The notes beneath the pieces are model-generated. The model did no database searches, had not been told where the DNA came from, and saw nothing but the letters and a program-made list of their open reading frames with translations. A DNA stretch of 64,000 nt. Origin: Gracilibacillus orientalis (GTDB taxonomy: Bacteria; Bacillota; Bacilli; Bacillales; Amphibacillaceae). Shown here piece after piece: positions 16,139-25,685 of the stretch; position 1 is the stretch's first letter; every line of letters begins with the position of its first letter. The translations under genes and the position numbers were made by a program. The DNA lies in assembly GCF_900114645.1 (NCBI RefSeq), contig NZ_FOTR01000008.1, positions 124,001-188,000 on the forward strand. The letters are read 5' to 3'.

Positions 16139-16522
16139 CTAATATCTTTTAGATAACACAACCATTGTAATGAAGACTGTCATAATGGTTAAAGCTGCTA
16201 AAATAGCTACTGCTTGATAAGCTGTTATAGCTAGGAAATGAAACTGTAAAAAGGTAAGCATAATAATCATGTAGCCGAGGATAATAAAGTAACTATAAAA
16301 CATACTACGTTCTTTTATTCTTTTGGTACGTTCATCATTTTGTATAAATTGTGGTGCTAAGTAGGCATTACAAAAACACATGACTGCCATAGCAATCAGC
16401 ATAATATCATGACCTGCCGGAAATACACCTGTACTTATAGTTGCCGCACTAATTAGACCACTCATTAATAGAAACATGATTCCAAAAATAACAAATAACT
16501 TTCGATCATATTGTTTTTTCAA
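16139..16522 (-). CDS. Membrane protein paired with XRE regulator (DUF2178-like), 127 aa
   Basis: A four-helix protein with a central charged stretch NDERTKRIKERSMFYSYF, the arrangement seen in DUF2178-type proteins that commonly sit beside small XRE repressors. TTG 16522 has AAAGGGTGA eight bases upstream; the GTG three codons earlier lies in that site. It begins 14 bases after the regulator stop. Function unknown. Confidence 0.65.
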   Translation of the reverse strand: MKKQYDRKLFVIFGIMFLLMSGLISAATISTGVFPAGHDIMLIAMAVMCFCNAYLAPQFIQNDERTKRIKERSMFYSYFIILGYMIIMLTFLQFHFLAITAYQAVAILAALTIMTVFITMVVLSKRY

Positions 16523-16536
16523 ACTGATCACCCTTT

Positions 16537-16743
16537 CTATTCCATATCGTCCTCGTCTAGTATGAATACTTCCTCTACGGTACGGTTAAATAATCGTGCA
16601 ATTTGCATAGCCAGTGGAAGTGAAGGGTTATATTTCCCTTTTTCAATTGAAATAATGGTCTGACGAGAAACATTCAATTTTATTGCCATTTTTTCTTGTG
16701 AGATGCTTTGATCTTTTCTCAATTCTTTGATTCGATTTTCCAC
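16537..16743 (-). CDS. Small XRE-type repressor, 68 aa
   Basis: A single helix-turn-helix domain: MENRIKELRKDQSISQEKMA, NVSRQTIISIEKGKYNPSLP, ending in an acidic tail. It matches the short YozG/Cro-type regulators. GTG 16743 has AAGGGTGA seven bases upstream. It heads the membrane-protein cassette, and two 13-base direct repeats upstream are the likely operator. Confidence 0.85.
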   Translation of the reverse strand: MENRIKELRKDQSISQEKMAIKLNVSRQTIISIEKGKYNPSLPLAMQIARLFNRTVEEVFILDEDDME

Positions 16744-16779
16744 ACAAAAGTCACCCTTCCATATGGATAGTTTAATGTA

Positions 16780-16809
16780 AAGTTTCCTTTACCGTCAAGT
16801 TACCTTTAC
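16780..16809. promoter_or_regulatory. Direct repeats upstream of the XRE gene
   Basis: AAGTTTCCTTTAC (16780-16792) and AAGTTACCTTTAC (16797-16809) differ by one base and start 17 bases apart, 37 bases before the XRE start. The copies may be repressor half-sites overlapping the promoter. The rest of the gap to 17040 shows nothing codable. Confidence 0.55.
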
Positions 16810-17040
16810 ATATTAATTCTAAGAAAAACCTGGAAAGCCCACCCAGTCCTTTCGTTTATAAACCAGGATAATGTACTCTAACCAAGTTAGAAATGATGAA
16901 ATGTTTTCATCTGCTATGGCAGCCGCTTCGGCATGCTCGTCAGCTCTACATTTGCTGTGAATAGTGATAGAATAACTATGCATTCCTTGCTTTAAAAACT
17001 CGATATGTTCCGTGTCTCAAACGTTGTAGCATCACTTTTT

Positions 17041-17170
17041 AGCGATGGCCGGCTGCTTCCACTCCTGTGGCAATTGTTTTACCTGAAGATCCACTTTTTA
17101 AAGCGATTTTTGCTTAAAAAAGTTAGCTGAAGGTAATACGCCACGGAAAGGGAAGTAGCCAGCCGTAGCG
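17041..17170. repeat. MITE-like element with 31-base imperfect inverted repeats
   Basis: The arm at 17041-17071 (begins AGCGATGGCCGGCTGCTTCC, ends CTGTGGC) is a near reverse complement of 17140-17170 (begins GCCACGGAAAGGGAAGTAGC). The arms are much richer in G and C than the flanks. The interior has no ORF. The flank 16900-16960 holds another GC-rich stretch (GCAGCCGCTTCGGC) of the same style. Such intergenic repeats are common in Bacillaceae genomes; a copy count is needed to confirm mobility. No gene is visible from 16810 to 17262. Confidence 0.6.
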
Positions 17171-17264
17171 ATTCAAGAGCAAGCTGTGCTTTTCAAAATA
17201 AGCCATTTATTATTGCCAGAAATCCTTTGATCCCGCACATTATATACTCTTGCTTATAAGAAAA

Positions 17265-17289
17265 ACCGAATGCTGATTAGACATCCGGT
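17265..17289 (-). terminator. Terminator of the secreted-protein gene
   Basis: On the minus strand ACCGGATG pairs with CATTCGGT (one G-U), followed by TTTTTC. It lies 11 bases after the stop codon. Confidence 0.8.
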
Positions 17290-17299
17290 GGTTTAAAAC

Positions 17300-17980
17300 T
17301 TATGAGAACCAGCCTTTTATTGCTTCGATCATCTTTTGGAAAAAGTTACGTTCCTGTTCCTCTTGAGCTGATTTGTCAGTCGTTTCCATACTATCATTCA
17401 TTTCAGCATCCATTGCTGTCGTTTCTAATGTTGTTGCCTTCTGTCCTTCCACTACATCCACTAATTCATCCCCATATTTATCGTGCAGAAACTGAACGTT
17501 TTTCTCATTCAATGGATCAATGCCAACTACTACCTTACCGGTAATGATGTCTACCCCTGTATGGTAAATGGTGAAATCATCGTATTCAAAACCATCCTCG
17601 TCAATCTTTGTTTGCTTCTCTATTAATTGATCTTCAGTATAATCCACTTCTCTTATCTCAATCTCTTTCGGTTGTTCTGCGAATGCTTTCAGTGCTTGAC
17701 GATGCTCTTCTGCAACAGACTCGGTAAACATCAAAATGACGACACCTGTCTGTTTCTCTTCACGGTCAATATACAGGCCCGAAAAACTGTCACTCAAATG
17801 CTCCTCGATATATTGCTGGGCATTTTCAATGGTTTCGGTATGATTCCTACCTTCTTCCAATTCAATCATCGTTCCCTCTAATTCTTCTGCATTTGCTTCA
17901 GCAAAAATAGTTGTCGGTAAAACAAAAGCACTGCCTGCTAAGACTCCACATAATAGTAATTTTTTCAGACAACTCTTCAT
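17300..17980 (-). CDS. Secreted protein of unknown function, 226 aa
   Basis: A signal peptide (MKSCLKKLLLCGVLAGSAFV, cleavage probably after TIFA-EA) precedes an acidic mature protein. Two alpha/beta segments are visible: SGLYIDREEKQTGVVILMFT and VDIITGKVVVGIDPLNEKNV. The second, followed by FLHDKYGDELVDVVEG, recalls the prosegments of trypsin-like secreted proteases, but no protease domain follows. The C-terminus is an amphipathic helix (NFFQKMIEAIKGWFS). ATG 17980 is six bases after GGAGGG and is preferred over the ATG two codons earlier. It is a single-gene unit. Confidence 0.6.
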   Translation of the reverse strand: MKSCLKKLLLCGVLAGSAFVLPTTIFAEANAEELEGTMIELEEGRNHTETIENAQQYIEEHLSDSFSGLYIDREEKQTGVVILMFTESVAEEHRQALKAFAEQPKEIEIREVDYTEDQLIEKQTKIDEDGFEYDDFTIYHTGVDIITGKVVVGIDPLNEKNVQFLHDKYGDELVDVVEGQKATTLETTAMDAEMNDSMETTDKSAQEEQERNFFQKMIEAIKGWFS

Positions 17981-18035
17981 GGTCATCCCTCCAAATGCTA
18001 GCTTTAATCTATTAGTCGTCCCTGATTATCATTGG

Positions 18036-18698
18036 TTACACTTTTTTCAATTGAAGTTGGCTATTTATTTCAACATTTTCCAATGCCTTGGCAGCTAACT
18101 GATGTGCTTCCCGATTATCTTTCCTTGGGATATCCTGATATAACGGATCGATTCCCATTGTTTCAAGTTTCTCTTCTATCCGATCTGCCCAATGATTTAA
18201 CGTTTCCTCCATACAAGGCCATTCTCCCAATAGTTGATTGATCACCACTTTAGAATCTCCTTTGAATTCCACTGGCTGATGGTGAACATGTAAATCTTCT
18301 AATATCTTGATACCTTCTACTAATGCGACATATTCTGCTTCATTATTGGAGGTCATTTTATTCACTAATAAATTTTTTCTTATGCGATAGGGTTTATTGT
18401 TTTGTGTGTAATATATTGCACAGCCTAACCCCGCTCTGTTTGTTGCCAAGTCAAACCCTGCGTCAAAAAATACCGTTATATGATTTGGTTCCGTCACCAT
18501 TTCTTCGGTGTATGCGACCAGTTCCTTTTTATCCCATCGATTACCCTGAAAGTCCACAAAGACAATAGAATCCGTGCGATTCCATTTCTCAAAGTCAGTA
18601 GCTATTTCCAGTGCCATTTCAGCATCGATTTCATCCGAAAAAAAAGTTGATCGAATGCCTTTTGGTGATAGATAAGCTATTTCCATTGTTACATACAT
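18036..18698 (-). CDS. RNase H-like protein (YpeP family)
   Basis: A 220-residue protein whose C-terminal 140 residues form an RNase HI-like fold. The probable metal ligands are Asp in VFFDAGFD, Glu in NNEAEY, Asp in KGDSKVVINQ and Asp in PRKDNREAHQLA. An N-terminal extension (about 75 residues) precedes it, as in Bacillus YpeP. It may act on RNA-DNA hybrids; activity of this subgroup is variable. ATG 18698 follows AAAGGAG at six bases. Confidence 0.85.
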   Translation of the reverse strand: MYVTMEIAYLSPKGIRSTFFSDEIDAEMALEIATDFEKWNRTDSIVFVDFQGNRWDKKELVAYTEEMVTEPNHITVFFDAGFDLATNRAGLGCAIYYTQNNKPYRIRKNLLVNKMTSNNEAEYVALVEGIKILEDLHVHHQPVEFKGDSKVVINQLLGEWPCMEETLNHWADRIEEKLETMGIDPLYQDIPRKDNREAHQLAAKALENVEINSQLQLKKV

Positions 18699-18788
18699 GA
18701 ATTACATCTCCTTTTGCTCATATCTCTATTTTCTATAAATAGAATAGTAAAGGTACAAGCTTGTTATTTAGTTAAGGGAGTGAAGCAG

Positions 18789-19406
18789 TTGACAATTTTT
18801 CTTAGTTATATGTTTCTCGGCTTATCTTTAGCCGCCCCACTTGGCCCGATTAATGCGGCCCAAATTAACCAAGGGATTAAAAATGGATTCCTGCATTCAT
18901 GGATGGTTGGCTTAGGTTCCATTATAGCAGAATTATTTTTTATTCTTGCTGTCTACTTTGGGGTTGTCCATTTTTTAGAAACTTCTTTTATGAAGACCTT
19001 TTTGTGGTCATTTGGTGCATTTGTTCTCTTGTATACAGGTATCGAAAGTATGGTTTCAAAGCAATCTGTTCAATTAAGGGAGGAACGTGATTCGTTACGC
19101 AAAACCTTTACTTCCGGTTTTTTAATTTCCATTAGCAATCCGCTCTCGATTTTGTTTTGGTTAGGAATTTATGGATCCGTACTAGCTAACACGATTGATA
19201 AATATGATACGCTTCACTTGATTTGGTACAGTACAGCAATCCTTTTCGGTGTAATGATCTGGGATATCTCCATGGCTCTTGTCTCCAGTGGTTCGCGTCA
19301 CTTACTTTCAGATAAAACATTGAAAATGATCTCAGTCATTACAGGACTTTCCTTAATTGGTTTTGCTATTTATTTTGGTTATCGTGCTATCACACTTATA
19401 TTTTAG
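18789..19406 (+). CDS. LysE/RhtB family amino-acid exporter
   Basis: A 205-residue protein with six helices and the family N-terminus SLAAPLGPINAAQINQGIKNG (read from two overlapping segments), plus a conserved SNPLSILFWLGIYGS helix. TTG 18789 gives the usual family length of about 205 residues and is preceded by AAGGGAGTG. Substrate unknown. It is followed 57 bases later by an amino-acid permease. Confidence 0.85.
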   Translation: MTIFLSYMFLGLSLAAPLGPINAAQINQGIKNGFLHSWMVGLGSIIAELFFILAVYFGVVHFLETSFMKTFLWSFGAFVLLYTGIESMVSKQSVQLREERDSLRKTFTSGFLISISNPLSILFWLGIYGSVLANTIDKYDTLHLIWYSTAILFGVMIWDISMALVSSGSRHLLSDKTLKMISVITGLSLIGFAIYFGYRAITLIF

Positions 19407-19463
19407 ATCACCTTATCCCATACTAAACATGTTTCAGTTCAAAAAGGATAAGGAGAATGTCGT

Positions 19464-20795
19464 GTGAGTGAATCATCATCTGCATCTGAAAAGAAAATCG
19501 CCTGGTGGCAATTAGCTCTGACAGGGGTCGGATGTACAATTGGGACAGGCTATTTCCTCGGTTCGAGTATTGGAATCCAACTTACCGGTCCTTCGATTGT
19601 ATTTTCTTTTTTGATTGCGGCTATCGGCACCTATATCGTATTTAATTTATTAGCTAAAATGTCTGCAGCCGATCCTCAGGAAGGTTCTTTTTGCTATTAT
19701 GCTGAAAAGGCATTTGGCAAGTGGGCAGGCTTTAGCTGTGGTTGGAATTATTGGTGCTCGAGCATTTTAATCATGGGTAGTCAGTTAATCGCCTTAGCCA
19801 TTTTAACAAAAGTATGGTTTCCAAACATTCCACTTTGGGTGTTTGCAGCCATTTATTCCGTACTTTCTATTATGGTCATATTACTAGGAACAAGAGGATT
19901 TGACCGTATTGAGGATTTTTTAGCAGTTATCAAAACCGCCGCCATTTTTATGTTTATTATTATTGCAGCGATTGCATTAGCAGGTGGGATATCAGGTGGA
20001 TCAGACTCTGAACCTGGCATTCCAACTAATTTGGGGGATACTTTTAGTGGCGGATACAAAGGATTTTGGGCATCATTAATATATGCTTTCTATGCTTTTG
20101 GCGGTATTGAAGTCATCGGGTTAATGGCAATCCGCTTGAAGAAAAAAGAAGATGCTCCAAAAACCGGAAAAGTGATGTTAGGCTTACTCGCTATTATTTA
20201 TATTATCTCCCTTTGTTTAGCAGTGATTATGGCACCAATTAATAAGTTTGACCCAAATGAAAGCCCATTTGTAACAGCTTTATCTGATTATTCGCTAGGA
20301 TTTTTTCCACATGTCTTTAATGCAGCAATCATCGTTGCGGGATTTTCCACGATGACCGCCGCATTATTTGGGGTCGTCACTTTATTAGTAACACTGGCAA
20401 AAGACGGGGATGCACCTAAGCTTTTTTCGAAAAAACTCAAAAAATTTAAAGAATTACCCTTTCCTTCTTTATTACTTGCGACGATTGGATTAGCTGTTTC
20501 GGTAATTACTGCCTTATTATTACCGGAAAAGATATACGAATATATTACAACGGCTGCAGGGATATTATTGCTTTTCAATTGGGCATTTATCATCCTGTCG
20601 TCGTGGAGAGTATTAGAAGGGATAAAATTGATAAACAAAGTGATCGCATCTGTCGGATTACTGTTTATAGTAGCAGCTGTATCCGGGACATTAATGGATA
20701 AAAGTATTCGTCCGGGACTTTGGATTAGTTTGTTTTTTCTATTGCTCATTGGTGCCGTAACGCTGATCATGCAAAGACATTGGAACAATCAGTGA
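19464..20795 (+). CDS. APC superfamily amino-acid permease
   Basis: A 443-residue carrier with 12 helices. The first helix holds the substrate-binding turn GCTIGTGYFLGSSIGI (G-x-G-T-G type), and helix 6 the YAFYAFGGIEVIG motif. It starts at GTG 19464 behind AAGGAGAA. The gene may be co-transcribed with the LysE-type exporter. Substrate not predictable; gamma-aminobutyrate or aromatic amino acids are typical for relatives. Confidence 0.87.
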   Translation: MSESSSASEKKIAWWQLALTGVGCTIGTGYFLGSSIGIQLTGPSIVFSFLIAAIGTYIVFNLLAKMSAADPQEGSFCYYAEKAFGKWAGFSCGWNYWCSSILIMGSQLIALAILTKVWFPNIPLWVFAAIYSVLSIMVILLGTRGFDRIEDFLAVIKTAAIFMFIIIAAIALAGGISGGSDSEPGIPTNLGDTFSGGYKGFWASLIYAFYAFGGIEVIGLMAIRLKKKEDAPKTGKVMLGLLAIIYIISLCLAVIMAPINKFDPNESPFVTALSDYSLGFFPHVFNAAIIVAGFSTMTAALFGVVTLLVTLAKDGDAPKLFSKKLKKFKELPFPSLLLATIGLAVSVITALLLPEKIYEYITTAAGILLLFNWAFIILSSWRVLEGIKLINKVIASVGLLFIVAAVSGTLMDKSIRPGLWISLFFLLLIGAVTLIMQRHWNNQ

Positions 20796-20808
20796 TTGTT
20801 CCAATGTC
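20776..20808 (+). terminator. Terminator of the permease gene
   Basis: A 16-bp perfect stem beginning GACATTGGAACAATCA with a one-base gap encloses the stop codon. The short loop means the end pairs near the tip must open. The trailing T-run is poor. Confidence 0.65.
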
Positions 20809-20963
20809 CTTCTGCATGATGGCTATTCTATTTTAACTATTACACCATTTCGCAATAAAGATAAGTAATGTCTTCGTAATTCTCCCCATCTGTTTTTCAT
20901 TTACTGCGTATGCCTCTTCTGGATTATAGAATAGCGCTAAAATACTCTCCTAACATATTTCAT

Positions 20964-22061
20964 CTATAATCCATTGAATTTTTTCCTTATCAAAGCTACT
21001 AACACCAATAACGCTGGCAAAAACAACCCAATCGTAAAATCATAGAACGGCCAAATGGAACTCATTTCGTTTATGTAAGTGATATTCGGTGAGATAGTAA
21101 GAGACAGAACAAACATAATTATTCCAAGAGGATAAACAGTTGATCTATAATCCTTAAGATTAAGTGCTTGTGCTAAACCATGACAAGTAAAATAAAGATA
21201 AATAGTAATTCTAAAGAAAATAGTAATAAACCATATTCCTGCAATTACTATTTCCACCCTTGTAATGAATTCTCCGATATTAATCTTTTGAGCTAATAGA
21301 TAACCCGGATACATATACCTTGATGTCTGTTCATACCCAAGAACTAAAATTGTTAAGGTTGTAAAAACAACTAGCAAAATTCCACCAACCAAAACGCCTT
21401 GAAATAAATTCTTTTTTATTTTGGCTTTTTCATTAACATAAGGAAAAAACATCATAAACAAGACAAGTTCGACAAAGGGGTATGTAATAAATGTTAACGA
21501 AGCACGAGCAATTGGTTGTACCCCTCCTTCCATAGCTGGCTGAATATTATCCAAATTAATTTCAGGAATTAAAGGAATAATAATTATTATTAGCAACAAA
21601 AAGATATAAGGATAAAAAATTTCTACACAGCGTGCAATAGTTTCAAGACCAAGTCGAGTCGCCATAAGGACGATTATTAGGAATAATATGTGAATAGCTT
21701 CAATAGGAGTATCAGGAAGTACTTCTGTTGTTACAAAATCACCGACTTCCCTTAAGGCCACGGTTGCATATAAAAAAGAATAGAATAAATATAAGAAGGA
21801 AATACATGTGCCAATAAATTTCCCCATAACCTTTTTATTTAATTCGATAATAGTTAAATTAGGAGAAATTTTACTAATACCATAATACACCATAACTATT
21901 ATCACACCAATAACCAAACTAAAAACGGCTGCAATCCAAGCATCCTTCTCTGCTTCGAGGGCAATGATAGATGGCATTATTAAGATAGCATCTCCAATGA
22001 CATAAATAATGACCAGTATAGTAAATTGATGAATACTAATTCTATGGTTGTTATAATGCAT
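20964..22061 (-). CDS. GerAB-type spore germination permease
   Basis: A 365-residue protein with about ten helices of the germinant-receptor B-subunit family in the APC fold: SIHQFTILVIIYVIGDAILI at the N-terminus, then FITYPFVELVLFMMFFP. ATG 22061 has AAAGGAG upstream. It is divergent from gerA-gerC and probably supplies an alternative B subunit. It acts in the spore inner membrane to recognise nutrients. Confidence 0.9.
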   Translation of the reverse strand: MHYNNHRISIHQFTILVIIYVIGDAILIMPSIIALEAEKDAWIAAVFSLVIGVIIVMVYYGISKISPNLTIIELNKKVMGKFIGTCISFLYLFYSFLYATVALREVGDFVTTEVLPDTPIEAIHILFLIIVLMATRLGLETIARCVEIFYPYIFLLLIIIIIPLIPEINLDNIQPAMEGGVQPIARASLTFITYPFVELVLFMMFFPYVNEKAKIKKNLFQGVLVGGILLVVFTTLTILVLGYEQTSRYMYPGYLLAQKINIGEFITRVEIVIAGIWFITIFFRITIYLYFTCHGLAQALNLKDYRSTVYPLGIIMFVLSLTISPNITYINEMSSIWPFYDFTIGLFLPALLVLVALIRKKFNGL

Positions 22062-22375
22062 TGCTTTCTCCTTTACTGTATATTTTAAAAATTGTTTATC
22101 CTCTCTTAAGTAATGCCTACATATATGTATCATTAACATGAAACGCTTTTTTAATCATTTATTCAGGTGTACTACATCTAGTTTATTTTTGTTCTTGATT
22201 CGTTGTAAGCTTTACAATTGTAATATTATGTTATTTTTTCTAGTATTGTTTGATTATTATTGTTCAATAGCTATCAGAATTCAATAAGAAGGAATAAACT
22301 TCATTATTAGAGGTATAATAATTTTTGCTAATAGAAAATATTCGGTCTATTAGAAGGATAAAGAAAGGTGAAATC

Positions 22376-23953
22376 ATGCGACGACGTATCCAAAAACTAA
22401 CCAAAAAGAAAACGAAAGATTTAAATTCTAAAGCTTTGGATCAAAAGCAAAAGAAGTCAATCATTTCATCCTTAGAAGAAAGTATCAAGTATATCAATGA
22501 AACACTAGGTAATAGTGATGATTTCATCGTAAGAAAAATTAGAATAGGGAAAGAAGAACAAATTAATATAGGTATTTTTTATATAGATGGTCTTGTCGAT
22601 ACACAAAAAATAAACGATTTTGTTATCGAACCACTAATGTTTGATTTCCAAGATAAAAATATTCATTCTAAGCATGATTTGTTGACTGTAATAAAAGATT
22701 CCACCATTTCTGTTGGTGATATTGAAGATGTAACTGATTATGGATCTCTTTTATCATCACTTGCTTCTGGACAAATTATTATTCTTGTCGATGGATTTAC
22801 GAAGGGATTTACTATTGGGCTAACTAATGAGAATTATAGAGGTGTGACAGAACCTTCTCAAGAAACCGTAGTTAGAGGGCCAAAGGAAGGCTTTACTGAA
22901 ACGTTACGCACAAATACGGCATTGATTCGCCGTAAAATAAATAGTCCGAATCTCAGGGTCGAGACGAGAAAAATTGGGGAAGTTACCCAAACGCAAGTTT
23001 CTATTATGTACATCAGAGGTATTGTCAATGAAAAAGTGTTAGAGGAAGTGAGAACACGTCTTAGCAAAATAAATATTGACGGATTATTGGAAAGTAATTA
23101 TATTGAGGAATTAATTCAAGACAAGACATTTTCTCCATTCCCTACTATGTACAATACGGAACGACCTGATGTTGTTTCTGCCTGTCTTCTAGAAGGACGG
23201 GTAGCGATTTTAGTAAATGGTACTCCCTTTGTTCTGTTGGTTCCTTCGTTATTTATCCAGTTCTTTCAAGCTGCAGAAGATCACTACCAACGCTGGGATT
23301 TTAGTACGTTCATTCGCTTTCTTCGTATAGCCTGCTTTTTTATCACTTTATTAGCTCCATCTTTATTTATTGCAATTACTACTTATCATCAGGAAATGAT
23401 TCCGACACAACTTCTTATTAGTTTAGCGGCTCAACGAGAAGGTGTTCCTTTTCCTGCTTTTATTGAAGCGTTATTGATGGAAATAACATTTGAAATATTG
23501 CGAGAAGGTGGCATAAGAATGCCTAAGGCAGTTGGACAAGCCATATCCATCGTTGGAACGTTAGTAATTGGAACAGCAGCAGTAGAAGCAGGATTTATAT
23601 CAGCTGCAATGGTAATAATTGTAGCAATAACTGCGATTGCTAGTTTTGTAATACCTGCACACAATATGAGTATCTCCATACGATTGATACGTTTCTTATT
23701 TATGGGGTTAGCAGCATCTTTTGGATTGTTTGGGATAACCGCAGCATTTATTGGGCTAATACTTCATTTATGTAGTATTCGTTCATTCGGCATACCTTAT
23801 ATGAGTCCCTTTGGTCCATACAATGTTCAAGATCAAAAAGATTCTCTTTTCAGGCTCCCTCTTTGGAGATTGTCTACGCGACCTCGGTTGATTAATCAAC
23901 AAAATATCAACCGTGAGCAAAGTCCTTCTCCAAAACCACCATCCAAAAAATAA
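22376..23953 (+). CDS. GerAA-type germinant receptor A subunit
   Basis: A 525-residue protein. The N-terminal hydrophilic domain (about 1-280) includes repeated SVGDIEDVTDYGSLLSSLAS-type strands. Four or five helices follow from about residue 300, with the typical PSLFIAITTYHQEMIPTQLL and PFPAFIEALLMEITFEILRE. The C-terminus is hydrophilic and Pro-rich. ATG 22376 follows AAAGGTG. It is followed 14 bases later by gerC and forms a receptor with the B and C subunits. No RNA feature is evident in its leader. Confidence 0.92.
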   Translation: MRRRIQKLTKKKTKDLNSKALDQKQKKSIISSLEESIKYINETLGNSDDFIVRKIRIGKEEQINIGIFYIDGLVDTQKINDFVIEPLMFDFQDKNIHSKHDLLTVIKDSTISVGDIEDVTDYGSLLSSLASGQIIILVDGFTKGFTIGLTNENYRGVTEPSQETVVRGPKEGFTETLRTNTALIRRKINSPNLRVETRKIGEVTQTQVSIMYIRGIVNEKVLEEVRTRLSKINIDGLLESNYIEELIQDKTFSPFPTMYNTERPDVVSACLLEGRVAILVNGTPFVLLVPSLFIQFFQAAEDHYQRWDFSTFIRFLRIACFFITLLAPSLFIAITTYHQEMIPTQLLISLAAQREGVPFPAFIEALLMEITFEILREGGIRMPKAVGQAISIVGTLVIGTAAVEAGFISAAMVIIVAITAIASFVIPAHNMSISIRLIRFLFMGLAASFGLFGITAAFIGLILHLCSIRSFGIPYMSPFGPYNVQDQKDSLFRLPLWRLSTRPRLINQQNINREQSPSPKPPSKK

Positions 23954-23967
23954 ATGGGGGTTGTTAG

Positions 23968-25173
23968 ATGACAAAGAAAACAATTATATTCATGATTATA
24001 AGTATCCTTTTTCTATTTATCACTGGTTGCTGGAATCGACGTGAATTGAATGAACTTGCAATAAGTGTAGCCGAGGGGATTGACAAAGAAGATGAAAATT
24101 ACAAAATATCGTCCCAAATCGTTATACCAGGTCAAATTGAATCAAAAACAGCTGGTCCTACTTCTAGTGCGCCTGTAGAACTATATACTGCAATAGAAGA
24201 TACGGTTTTTGAAGGCATGCGTGAAATAACAACGAAAAGCCCTAGGAAATTATATCATTCTCATCTTCGTGTCCTTGTAATTGGAGAAGCCTTAGCCAGA
24301 GAAGGAATAAGTGACGTGTTAGATTTTGTTTCGCGGGATCATGAATTCCGAACTGATTTTTATATTGTCATTGCGAAGGATACAAGTGCCGAAAACATTC
24401 TCTCCATATTAACATCCATTGAGAAGATACCAGCAAATAATATGATCTCCTCTCTTGAAACTTCTGAGGAAACATGGGCACCAACAATGGCAGTTACGTT
24501 AGATGAGTTAATTAAGATGTTGGTAACAGAAGGAAAAAATCCTGTGCTAGCCGGAATTACGATACACGGGGATCCATCTATAGGTGGAACTACGCAAAAT
24601 CTTGAAAAAACAGCCTCTTCAACATATTTGAAATATTCTGACATGGCTGTATTTAAGAAAGATAAATTAGTAGGATGGTTAAACCGAGACCAAAGCAAGG
24701 GCTATAACTTTATTATGGATAACATAAATAATACGATAACAGATGTTAGTTGTCCTAATGAAGGGAAATTTAATTTTGAGATCATACACTCTAAAACAAA
24801 AGTGGAAGCGAAGGTGGAAAAAAATACACCTAAAGTAGATATTATTATTCAGTCTGAAGGCAATGTTGGAGAAGTAAAATGCAACATTGATTTATCAAAA
24901 CAAAAAACAATAGAAGAATTAGAAAAACGAATAGAAGAAAACATTACTAATACTATTAGAGAGACGATAAAGGCTGTACAGGAAGATTTTGGTGTAGATA
25001 TTTTCGGGTTTGGCGATGCAATACATCGTTCTGACACAAAATCTTGGAACAAACTAAAAGAGGACTGGAATGATACACATTTCACCGACCTTGATATGCA
25101 AGTACAAGCTGATATAAAAATTCGTCGATTAGGTAAAATCGGAAATTCTATCTTACCAGAGATTAAGGAGTGA
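23968..25173 (+). CDS. GerAC-type germination lipoprotein
   Basis: A 401-residue lipoprotein with signal peptide MTKKTIIFMIISILFLFITG and lipobox Cys23 (GCWNRRELNELAI). The three-domain GerAC pattern is seen, ending with the conserved DIFGFGDAIHRSDTKSWNKL and DLDMQVQADIKIRRLG. It starts at ATG 23968 behind GGGGGTTG. It is directly followed by a small D-subunit-like gene. It is anchored on the outer face of the spore inner membrane. Confidence 0.92.
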   Translation: MTKKTIIFMIISILFLFITGCWNRRELNELAISVAEGIDKEDENYKISSQIVIPGQIESKTAGPTSSAPVELYTAIEDTVFEGMREITTKSPRKLYHSHLRVLVIGEALAREGISDVLDFVSRDHEFRTDFYIVIAKDTSAENILSILTSIEKIPANNMISSLETSEETWAPTMAVTLDELIKMLVTEGKNPVLAGITIHGDPSIGGTTQNLEKTASSTYLKYSDMAVFKKDKLVGWLNRDQSKGYNFIMDNINNTITDVSCPNEGKFNFEIIHSKTKVEAKVEKNTPKVDIIIQSEGNVGEVKCNIDLSKQKTIEELEKRIEENITNTIRETIKAVQEDFGVDIFGFGDAIHRSDTKSWNKLKEDWNDTHFTDLDMQVQADIKIRRLGKIGNSILPEIKE

Positions 25174-25178
25174 TCTTT

Positions 25179-25412
25179 TTGTGGGTAATGATAGTGAGCT
25201 TTGTGGCAGGACTTATATTGATTATAGTGGAAGTACCTTCCATTTTGCGAAGGAAGGAAAGAAATGAACTGTGGGTATTTTCCACCCTACTTGTAATTGG
25301 TATAGGCTTGAGCATCGCTAAAGGATTAAATTGGAGTACCTTAAACCCTCTTGATGTACTGAATTTCATATATAAACCTATAAGTGATTTTATCATATCA
25401 CTTTTAGAATAA
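25179..25412 (+). CDS. Small germinant-receptor D-type subunit, 77 aa
   Basis: A two-helix membrane protein: MWVMIVSFVAGLILIIVEVP, a basic loop RRKERNELW, a second helix FSTLLVIGIGLSIAKGL, and an amphipathic tail. Small D subunits of this kind occur in Bacillus germinant-receptor operons and tune receptor activity. TTG 25179 is nine bases after AAGGAG; the GTG at 25170 sits on the ribosome site and overlaps the gerC stop. After the gene a weak hairpin (ATACTAAA / TTTAGTAT) and a T-run may terminate. Confidence 0.7.
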   Translation: MWVMIVSFVAGLILIIVEVPSILRRKERNELWVFSTLLVIGIGLSIAKGLNWSTLNPLDVLNFIYKPISDFIISLLE

Positions 25413-25685
25413 TTGGATACTAAAATGGATATGCTTTGATTCACTAATTTAGTATTGCTATTTTTTCAGGAAGAGAATAATAACAAGAAAATTGTGTAAG
25501 GAGTTTATATTATAATAAGATTGATTTTTAAGACAATACTTATTCTTGAATCAATCATCACTTTTTCAACGTGCTTCTATTCGGATAACTCTCAAAAGCG
25601 TAACGATATGTCCTATTTATACATTTATTAGCATGAATAAGATTTTTTATTTTTATTGTTAATGGATGTTAAGGGGTGATAGCTT

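Noticed and set aside
20288-20788. Minus-strand open frame of 166 codons
   Set aside because: Antisense to the amino-acid permease; its composition follows that of the permease codons.
20809-20963. Minus-strand protein-like stretch before the gerB stop
   Set aside because: Only short pieces in changing frames, with no start and no recognisable motif.
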